Source: an uncultured Flavobacteriia bacterium (lineage in GTDB: Bacteria > Bacteroidota > Bacteroidia > Flavobacteriales_D > Crocinitomicaceae). From it: DNA of 6,993 nt. The stretch's first letter is position 1. Every line of letters begins with the position of its first letter. Positions 1-6,032 of the stretch are shown in pieces. The stretch is taken from assembly GCA_903887095.1 (NCBI GenBank), contig CAISOQ010000419.1, positions 1 to 6,993 of the forward strand, read 5' to 3'. Position numbers and translations under genes: made by a program. The notes beneath the pieces are model-generated. The model saw only the letters and a list, made by a program, of their open reading frames with translations. It was not told the DNA's origin and made no database searches.

Positions 1-2
1 AT

Positions 3-2171
3 CGATTTGCCTGGTTTCATGATGTTGCTGCAAAGGAAGTCATTGGTGTTAAAGGATCAAAAATAGAATTGGGAGTTGATATACCGCAGGAATTGGACGA
101 CGCAATCAATGCTTTTTTAAGCAACAATGCGAAATCCAATAAAAAGATCAATCCATTCAATAGGCATGACATTGCAATTGAAGTTGATTTTTACTGCAAT
201 CAACAGTTGGTTCAACGGAGAAGTGGCTTTTTTTATAAAGAATTCAAGAAGGATCTTCGCTCCAATCAATGGAAAGAGGACACGACAAGTTATTCGTTCA
301 GGGTGCGCTTTGAACCGCCAGTTTCCGGTGATTATTTTGCGCGACTTTCAGTTAAAAATAAGTTTGGTGAGTCCTACAATCATTATTTGGAATTTTCCGT
401 CAAAGAATCAACTGATCAGGGTTATTTGAAAATAGGAGCGAATGGTAAACATTTGGCTTTTTCAGGAACAGGAAAATCATTTTTTGGAGTTGGGCAAGAT
501 ATTCCTTGGACGGAATGGGAAGATTGGAATAAAATGGACCGAGCTGTTGGCCCGAAACAATTTGAAGAGATCCATACAGCATTGAAAGCATTTGGTGTGG
601 CCGGTGGAAATTTCACGCGCTTTGTAGCTTCACCGTGGTTTATGCAATTAGAATGGGAGGCACTCGGCAATTATTCCCCAAAATTAGGGCAAGCCTGGGA
701 GTTTGATCGTATTCTTGATTACTGTGATCAGCAACAGATTTATTTTATTTTTTGTGCACTTATGCATGCCCCGCTGGAAAGTCGAACGGATGAAAAGGAT
801 GGTGTATTGCCTGGAATTAGATGGGAAACATACTGTTACAACGACAATGATAAAACGCGACTTGATATTCCTGCTGAACAGCGGATGGGAATCCATGAGG
901 CCATTGAATTTTACAGCAACGAAAAAGCAAAAGATCATGTCAAAAATTATTTCCGTTATTTAAGTGCACGCTACGGCTATTCTTCGTCATTAACGGGGTG
1001 GCAATTGATGTCTGAAGTTGATGAAACGGCAGAATACCGGGATAAAGAGGAACAGGGAAAAACAATTGATCATTCGGAGAACCGAAAACAAGTAAGGATT
1101 TGGACGGATGAAATTTCAACCTACATGAAAAATGAGTTGATGGATAATCAGCTGATCAGTATGGCGATTATAAAAGGAAAAGGCTATTCAAAGACTTTTC
1201 TGGATCCTGAACTTTTCAATTTGCCCAATATCGATTATTTCGGATACCATGATTATATGTTTGAAACAACACCTTCAACAGGAAAGGTCAGAAATCGAAA
1301 TTTATTAGTTAGGTATCCATCTGTTAATGAAGTGAATATTGGTTTTCAAAATGGCTCAATTTCCTATTCATCTTTTCAGAATAAGCCATTTATCTATGAT
1401 GAATTTGGACACATTTTAACAATTCCAAGAAAATACCCAGAGGATGACGGCATCGATCCAACAAAGGATTTTAACAACTGTGCAGATTTTATGATTAAAC
1501 AAGATCTTTGGTTCACCTTGTCTTCTGGTTGCGCTGTGGCCGGTTTGGATTGGTGGAATCAAGATGAAGTAAAGCGTTATGACATGTGGAAGAAATTCTA
1601 TCCTGCGATATTGAAATTCACGGAGAATATTGATTTTGAAAAGGTAGATTATACAGCCGTTCGCGATGTGAAAGGAACTCCGGTGATTGCACAACGGTGG
1701 CCGTTAACAGAAAAGGAAATAAAACAAAGTACTAATTCAGCCTACGGTAAGGATGATTTATTGGAGGCATACATTCAGGTTTCTTCCGATCAATCGCAGG
1801 GTTATGGTTGGATGTCCAATCGTTCTGTGAACTGGTACAATATGGTGGATGAATATCCGTGCCTTAAAAGTTTACTAGAAGGTTCCTCGCCTTACCATCA
1901 GTCCTATATTTCTAAGCCCGGAGAAGATGACCTGGCCGAAGATCCAATTGATATTGATGCTGATACTTATTTCATCAAAGTGTATGGATTGAAAAAAAGA
2001 GTAGGGTATAAGGTGAACTTTTATAGTACGACAACAGGAAATCTTCTTTTAACGCAAGAATTGAAGTCCAATGGAAAAGGTGTACTTAAGGTCTTTGCTC
2101 CACAAATGAATCACAAATCAGATCCTGATGTCGCATTCAAAATTATCGAATCTGGATTGAGCTGGAAATAG
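3..2171 (+). CDS. DUF5060/cellulase-like glycoside hydrolase, 5'-truncated
   Basis: The reading frame is open from the left edge (first full codon at base 3), so the TTG at 69 is not a credible start. About 722 residues are visible and the N-terminus, including any signal peptide, is outside the window. Bases ~150-410 encode a beta-sandwich resembling DUF5060: an NPF opening, then GFFYKEF, then FRVRFEPPVSGDY. A linker with GYLKIG and FFGVGQDIPW leads into a TIM barrel (~480-1660) like clan GH-A hydrolases. Candidate catalytic residues are the Glu at 1014-1016 (in LMSEVDE, acid/base after strand 4) and the Glu at 1401-1403 (in FIYDEFGH, nucleophile after strand 7). The GLDWW segment near 1545 fits strand 8. 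A small beta-rich C-terminal domain (~1956-2168) follows. It carries no T9SS sorting domain. Substrate is unknown; hydrolysis of a polysaccharide or glycoconjugate outside the cytoplasm is inferred from the family. The stop lies 6 bases from the stop of the convergent glycosyltransferase gene. Confidence 0.8.
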   Translation, partial: RFAWFHDVAAKEVIGVKGSKIELGVDIPQELDDAINAFLSNNAKSNKKINPFNRHDIAIEVDFYCNQQLVQRRSGFFYKEFKKDLRSNQWKEDTTSYSFRVRFEPPVSGDYFARLSVKNKFGESYNHYLEFSVKESTDQGYLKIGANGKHLAFSGTGKSFFGVGQDIPWTEWEDWNKMDRAVGPKQFEEIHTALKAFGVAGGNFTRFVASPWFMQLEWEALGNYSPKLGQAWEFDRILDYCDQQQIYFIFCALMHAPLESRTDEKDGVLPGIRWETYCYNDNDKTRLDIPAEQRMGIHEAIEFYSNEKAKDHVKNYFRYLSARYGYSSSLTGWQLMSEVDETAEYRDKEEQGKTIDHSENRKQVRIWTDEISTYMKNELMDNQLISMAIIKGKGYSKTFLDPELFNLPNIDYFGYHDYMFETTPSTGKVRNRNLLVRYPSVNEVNIGFQNGSISYSSFQNKPFIYDEFGHILTIPRKYPEDDGIDPTKDFNNCADFMIKQDLWFTLSSGCAVAGLDWWNQDEVKRYDMWKKFYPAILKFTENIDFEKVDYTAVRDVKGTPVIAQRWPLTEKEIKQSTNSAYGKDDLLEAYIQVSSDQSQGYGWMSNRSVNWYNMVDEYPCLKSLLEGSSPYHQSYISKPGEDDLAEDPIDIDADTYFIKVYGLKKRVGYKVNFYSTTTGNLLLTQELKSNGKGVLKVFAPQMNHKSDPDVAFKIIESGLSWK

Positions 2172-2177
2172 AATAAA

Positions 2178-4106
2178 TTAACGGTTACTCTCGCGAATTT
2201 CCTTAAGTGTCGAGAAGAAAATAACACCATATCCGATTGACAGCATGATGTGAAAAGGTGCCATACCAAGGTCACCATAAATTCCTCTGTTAATTGCTGT
2301 AAATCCAAAAACAACCATTAACACACCTTCCATTATATTGATGATGGAAAGACTCTTCTTATCGTATTTATTTCCTTTGAATTCACTTTTCTTGGAGACG
2401 TTGAACTTTGGAGTACGAACAAACGAACTTTTGATCCCAAGGTAACCTTCAATTACAGCTACTGTGTTACTCAGAGAAAGTCCCATGGATACAACCAAGA
2501 ACTGGAAGAAACGTCCAACAAAACGGAAGAATGATCCTACTTTGTTTTCATTCTTGTCACGGTAGGCATGCCAATAATAGAACATAAGAAATACCGTGCT
2601 GATAATGAATACGCCCATGTACTGCAAAATGTAATTCAAATCAGAGAAAGAATCCTTGATATGAAGGACAAACAAGCTTAGTATGGAAATCACTAAAATG
2701 AAAAAGAAGACTGTCGAATTGAAAAGGTGAGAAAGACCATGCACACGATCGGATAATTTAACGTTTTTAGCACGTAAAAGTGTTTTCCACATTTTTACAA
2801 AACATTCAGCTCCACCTTTCATCCAACGGTGCTGCTGACTTTTCAGAGCTGACATTGTGATCGGTAATTCAGCTGGTGCTACAACGTCCTCAAGGTACCT
2901 GAATTTCCATCCTTTGATTTGTGCTCTGTAGCTCAAGTCAAGATCTTCAGTAAGTGTGTCGTGTTCCCAACCACCTGCATCTTCAATGCATTTTTTTCTC
3001 CAGATACCGCCTGTACCGTTGAAATTAATGTAATGTCCTGCAGCATTTCTTCCACCTTGCTCTATCGCAAAGTGACCATTTAATCCAAAGGCTTGAAGCT
3101 CTGTTAAAATTGAATAGGTTTTATTGATGTGTCCCCAACGTGTTTGTACAACGCCAACATTCGAGTCGGTAAAATAAGGCATTGTTTTTTGTAAGAAGTC
3201 AGGATCTGGAATGAAGTCTGCATCAAAAATACCGATGAATTCTCCTTCTACGCGATCCATTGCAGCATCCAACGCACCTGCTTTGTAACCTGTTCGATCA
3301 ACACGGTGAATATGTTGGATATTAATTCCTCGCGCGGCCACTTCTGCAACCTTATTTGCGATGACATCTTTTGTTTCGTCTGTTGAATCATCCAAAACCT
3401 GAATTTGCAACTTATCAGCAGGATATTCAAATGCCGCAACCGTTTCAATGATTCTTTCTGCAACATATAACTCGTTGAACATTGGTAACTGAATCGTTAC
3501 CTTGGGGGTAGTGGCAGGATCGTAAACAGGTTTCTGTTCAATTGTTTTTTTCTTCTTGTTGCGCACATATGCAATTGCTAAAGACAATTGTAGAACGCTG
3601 TAGAAAAAAACCAAAAGCAAACAAAGGCCATAAATTCCAAGCAAAACTTTTCCAGTAAAATGTGACCAATAATGCTCTTTCACATATTCTTTGCCTTCAG
3701 CATTTTTCATTTTTCGATCACCCCAATTGAACATCCAGGATACTTTCAAGGAAGCAGTGAATGGATTGTCCATGCTGTAGGTATAATTGTCAGCATGTTT
3801 TTCAGGAATCAATTCGAGATCATAGGATTGAGGTGTGTAATCTTCATCCGAAATCATCAATTTGTTTTTGCCAAAAGGAATGTTGTGGAATTCAAAAACA
3901 CCCTCATCGTTTGTTTCAATGGTAAACGTTTTTCCGGAGGCTACATTTTTAATGGTAAGTTCCATCTCCTCGATTGGTCGCTCTGTGCGCTGATCAATGA
4001 ATTTTCCCTTAACGAGCTTGGTTTGAGCTGATGAACCAAATGAGATTAAAAGTCCAGCAAATAATGGAAATGCCGAACGAACAAATAGTTGAAATGATCT
4101 ACACAT
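2178..4106 (-). CDS. Cellulose-synthase-like GT2 glycosyltransferase with exported N-terminal regulatory-like domain
   Basis: A 642-residue inner-membrane polysaccharide synthase-like protein. Residues 1-27 form a signal peptide (hydrophobic core FPLFAGLLISFG, cleavage SSA|Q). Residues ~32-99 match the carboxypeptidase-regulatory-like beta-sandwich (VKGKFID..., TNDEGVFEFHNIPFG). A membrane helix at ~152-180 ends in VRNKKKK, which by the positive-inside rule places the N-terminal domain in the periplasm and the catalytic domain in the cytoplasm. The GT2 domain (~200-455) carries the processive-enzyme signatures: D239/D240 in LDDSTDE, D295-A-D297, T386-E387-D388, and Q424-Q-H-R-W428. Further hydrophobic helices lie at ~461-482, 494-512, 528-552, 589-604 and 613-634. 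FVRTPK at 562-567 resembles the FxVTxK gating loop of BcsA. The likely reaction is beta-linked chain polymerisation from a nucleotide sugar (glucan or mannan-like); the sugar cannot be read from sequence. It lies 93 bases downstream of accA on the same strand. The ATG at 4106 is chosen because it gives the intact signal peptide. Confidence 0.88.
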   Translation of the reverse strand: MCRSFQLFVRSAFPLFAGLLISFGSSAQTKLVKGKFIDQRTERPIEEMELTIKNVASGKTFTIETNDEGVFEFHNIPFGKNKLMISDEDYTPQSYDLELIPEKHADNYTYSMDNPFTASLKVSWMFNWGDRKMKNAEGKEYVKEHYWSHFTGKVLLGIYGLCLLLVFFYSVLQLSLAIAYVRNKKKKTIEQKPVYDPATTPKVTIQLPMFNELYVAERIIETVAAFEYPADKLQIQVLDDSTDETKDVIANKVAEVAARGINIQHIHRVDRTGYKAGALDAAMDRVEGEFIGIFDADFIPDPDFLQKTMPYFTDSNVGVVQTRWGHINKTYSILTELQAFGLNGHFAIEQGGRNAAGHYINFNGTGGIWRKKCIEDAGGWEHDTLTEDLDLSYRAQIKGWKFRYLEDVVAPAELPITMSALKSQQHRWMKGGAECFVKMWKTLLRAKNVKLSDRVHGLSHLFNSTVFFFILVISILSLFVLHIKDSFSDLNYILQYMGVFIISTVFLMFYYWHAYRDKNENKVGSFFRFVGRFFQFLVVSMGLSLSNTVAVIEGYLGIKSSFVRTPKFNVSKKSEFKGNKYDKKSLSIINIMEGVLMVVFGFTAINRGIYGDLGMAPFHIMLSIGYGVIFFSTLKEIRESNR

Positions 4107-4124
4107 AGATTAGCCTAAAGAAGG

Positions 4125-4132
4125 CAAATTTA
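4125..4132 (-). promoter_or_regulatory. Candidate -7 promoter box for the glycosyltransferase gene
   Basis: On the minus strand this reads TAAATTTG, an exact match to the Bacteroidota -7 consensus TAnnTTTG. It ends 18 bases before the ATG at 4106, so transcription would begin about a dozen bases upstream of the start codon. No clear TTG is seen at the expected -33 distance; an ACTGC sequence inside a palindrome lies there instead. It suggests the glycosyltransferase gene can be transcribed independently of accA. Confidence 0.5.
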
Positions 4133-4149
4133 ACGAAAATAGAATTCGT

Positions 4150-4163
4150 TTGCAGTGCTGCAA
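4150..4163. repeat. 14-base perfect palindrome in the accA-glycosyltransferase gap
   Basis: TTGCAGTGCTGCAA: two 6-base arms, TTGCAG and CTGCAA, around a TG centre. It sits about 18 bases upstream of the candidate -7 box at 4125-4132, overlapping where the -33 element of the glycosyltransferase promoter would fall. A dimeric regulator site is one reading. As RNA it could fold only a 5-base-pair stem, and no clean T-run follows on the minus strand, so an intrinsic terminator for accA is less likely. Confidence 0.35.
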
Positions 4164-4199
4164 CTAAATATTAAAAATAAAGTGAAAAATTGGAGGGGA

Positions 4200-5153
4200 T
4201 TATTTCCAAACCCCCATCGCATTGAACTTCTCAATTCGACTGTTGATGCGCTCTTCCGGGTTCATTGTCTCAAGTTCTTTCAAATATTTTTTGATCGATT
4301 TTTTAACGATTGCAAACATTTCGTTTTGTTCACGATGCGCGCCACTTAAAGGTTCTTTAATTACATCATCAACAAGTCCGTTCTTTTTCATGTCTTCAGA
4401 AGTCAGTTTTAATGCTTCAGCAGCTCTTTCTTTGAAATCCCATGATCTCCAAAGAATAGAAGAGCACGATTCTGGTGAAATAACAGAATACCATGTGTTT
4501 TCCAACATCACTACTTTGTCACCAACACCAATCCCCAATGCACCACCAGATGCACCTTCACCAATGATGATACAAATCACAGGCACTTTTAAACGCATCA
4601 TTTCGTAGATGTTGCGGGCAATTGCCTCACCTTGTCCACGTTCTTCAGCCTCTAATCCTGGAAAGGCTCCCGGCGTATCGATGAAAGTAACGATTGGCTT
4701 ATTGAATTTTTCAGCCATTTTCATTAGACGAAGTGCTTTTCTATATCCTTCTGGGTTGGGCATACCGAAATTTCGGTATTGACGCATTTTTGTATTGATA
4801 CCTTTTTGCTGTCCGATGAACATCACCGATTTTCCATCAACTAAACCAAAACCACCAATCATGGCTTTATCGTCTTTTACACTTCTGTCGCCGTGTAATT
4901 CTTGGAATTGACCATTGGTAATGGCATCGATATATGCAAGTGTATAAGGTCTGTCTGGATGACGTGACAACTGAACGCGCTGCCATGGAGTTAATCCTGT
5001 GAAGATTTCTTTTGTTTTTTCTTCAAGTACTTTAGTTAATTCATTGATCTTGTCAGACATGTCGATTTCGGTGTTTTCTCCGATTTCTTTAGTTTGTTCG
5101 ATCTGTTCTTCCAATGCCTTTAGAGGCTCTTCAAAATCCAAATAAACTGCCAT
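4200..5153 (-). CDS. accA: Acetyl-CoA carboxylase, carboxyltransferase subunit alpha
   Basis: AccA pairs with AccD to transfer the carboxyl group from carboxybiotin on AccB to acetyl-CoA, giving malonyl-CoA for fatty acid synthesis in the cytoplasm. The 317-residue length matches the family (about 319 in E. coli). The N-terminal ~50 residues are rich in Glu and Lys and predicted helical or coiled. Typical family segments follow: RHPDRPYTLAYI (64-75), FQELHGDR (83-90), GMPNPEGYRKALRLM (130-144), FIDTPGAFPG (157-166), the Gly-rich GEGASGGALGIG (198-209) that belongs to the crotonase-fold oxyanion region, and SVISPESCSSILWR (223-236). Start at the ATG 5153 gives a normal N-terminus (MAVYLDFE); no Shine-Dalgarno is visible in the AT-rich leader. 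It is divergent from ispE across 60 bases and lies upstream of the glycosyltransferase gene on the same strand. No accD or biotin carboxylase gene is in the window. Nothing looks broken. Confidence 0.98.
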   Translation of the reverse strand: MAVYLDFEEPLKALEEQIEQTKEIGENTEIDMSDKINELTKVLEEKTKEIFTGLTPWQRVQLSRHPDRPYTLAYIDAITNGQFQELHGDRSVKDDKAMIGGFGLVDGKSVMFIGQQKGINTKMRQYRNFGMPNPEGYRKALRLMKMAEKFNKPIVTFIDTPGAFPGLEAEERGQGEAIARNIYEMMRLKVPVICIIIGEGASGGALGIGVGDKVVMLENTWYSVISPESCSSILWRSWDFKERAAEALKLTSEDMKKNGLVDDVIKEPLSGAHREQNEMFAIVKKSIKKYLKELETMNPEERINSRIEKFNAMGVWK

Positions 5154-5173
5154 AATACTTTAATTTGAGGGTC

Positions 5174-5181
5174 GAAAGTTA
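5174..5181 (-). promoter_or_regulatory. Weak candidate -7 box for accA
   Basis: On the minus strand this reads TAACTTTC, matching TAnnTTTG at all but the last base. It ends 20 bases before the accA ATG. A TTG at the -33 distance is not evident. It is the best match in the 60-base gap on this strand, so it is offered with low confidence. Confidence 0.3.
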
Positions 5182-5201
5182 CGAAAATAGTTTAGTTCTT
5201 C

Positions 5202-5209
5202 TACTTTTG
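5202..5209 (+). promoter_or_regulatory. Candidate -7 promoter box for ispE (leaderless start)
   Basis: TACTTTTG is an exact match to the Bacteroidota -7 consensus TAnnTTTG. Only four bases (CTTT) separate it from the ATG of ispE at 5214. In this promoter class transcription normally begins a few bases after the box, which would place the transcript start at or within a couple of bases of the A of the ATG. The -33 region (around 5178-5181, GTTA) is a poor match to TTG. Confidence 0.5.
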
Positions 5210-5213
5210 CTTT

Positions 5214-6032
5214 ATGATAATATTTGCACCAGCGAAGATCAATCTGGGGTTAAACGTACTGTTTAAAAGGCCTGACGGCTATCATGAGCTTGATACCTGT
5301 ATGTTACCTGTGCCATTGTATGATGTCTTGGAGTTGCTTAAGTCGGAAAAATTTGAATTTTATCAGACAGGGATTGTTGTACCCGGATCTTCGGAAGATA
5401 ATCTTTGCATTAAAGCTTATCAATTGTTGAAAGACGAATTTGATTTGCCTCCGGTCTATATTCATTTACGGAAAGAGATACCAATGGGTGCAGGATTGGG
5501 TGGTGGATCATCAGATGCGTCGCATGTTTTAAAAGGTTTGAATGAACTTTTTGATTTGGGATTATCAATCGAGGGGCTAGAAGAACGTTCAGCAAAACTG
5601 GGGAGTGATTGCCCAATTTTTATTCAGAACAAAGCGCAAATAGCGCAAGGTAGAGGTGAGGTGTTAAAACCATGTGCTGTTGATTTGACTGACTATTGGA
5701 TCAAATTGATTCATCCCGGTATTCATGTCGGAACCAAAGAAGCTTATGCCGGAATTGTGTTTTCGGGCAATAATTCGTCTGTTCAGCATGTTGTTGAAGG
5801 TCCAATTGAGAATTGGAAATCAGCATTGAAGAATGATTTTGAAGTATCTGTTTTTGCATTGCACCCAGAATTGGCTTCAATCAAATCAAATTTATACCAA
5901 GAGGGTGCCGTTTATGCAGCAATGAGTGGAAGCGGCTCAACAGTGTTTGGGTTATTTCGTGATGAACCTCAATCAACTACTTACGAAGCTGGCTATTCAA
6001 CTTATATTCGGAAGTTTCAAGCTACTGTTTGA
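5214..6032 (+). CDS. ispE: 4-diphosphocytidyl-2-C-methyl-D-erythritol kinase
   Basis: IspE is the cytoplasmic GHMP-family kinase of the MEP pathway. It uses ATP to phosphorylate the 2-hydroxyl of 4-diphosphocytidyl-2-C-methyl-D-erythritol, on the way to isopentenyl diphosphate. The three family motifs are intact in 272 residues: PAKINLGL at 6-13 with catalytic Lys8, the ATP-binding loop PMGAGLGGGSSDAS at 90-103, and AMSGSGSTVFGLF at 236-248. LGSDCPIF at 129-136 supplies the catalytic Asp132. The length is slightly below the E. coli enzyme (about 283), as is common. The ATG at 5214 is fixed by the family, because PAKINL always lies within the first few residues; no Shine-Dalgarno precedes it and a -7 box lies almost on the start. 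It is divergent from accA, and its last 11 bases overlap the 3' end of the convergent FG-GAP repeat gene. Confidence 0.97.
   Translation: MIIFAPAKINLGLNVLFKRPDGYHELDTCMLPVPLYDVLELLKSEKFEFYQTGIVVPGSSEDNLCIKAYQLLKDEFDLPPVYIHLRKEIPMGAGLGGGSSDASHVLKGLNELFDLGLSIEGLEERSAKLGSDCPIFIQNKAQIAQGRGEVLKPCAVDLTDYWIKLIHPGIHVGTKEAYAGIVFSGNNSSVQHVVEGPIENWKSALKNDFEVSVFALHPELASIKSNLYQEGAVYAAMSGSGSTVFGLFRDEPQSTTYEAGYSTYIRKFQATV

Noticed and set aside
69..71. TTG as the start codon of the hydrolase gene
   Set aside because: The frame is open with sensible protein sequence from base 3 to 68 and no stop, so the gene simply enters from outside the window.
3672..4031. 119-residue plus-strand open frame antisense to the glycosyltransferase gene
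   Set aside because: It is the complement of the exported domain and first membrane helix; its hydrophobic and Phe-rich make-up is explained by that, with no promoter or family match.
4150..4163. Intrinsic terminator for accA at the palindrome
   Set aside because: The stem would be only about five base pairs with a tight loop, and the minus-strand sequence after it (ACGAATTCTATTTTCG) has no uninterrupted T-run.
4222..4608. 128-residue plus-strand open frame antisense to accA
   Set aside because: It lies wholly within the highly conserved accA coding region, has low-complexity Ser/Ile-rich content and no recognisable domain; it is a shadow frame.
2178..6032. A polysaccharide biosynthesis cluster including accA and ispE
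   Set aside because: accA and ispE are universal housekeeping genes, and ispE and the hydrolase are on the opposite strand; adjacency here looks incidental.
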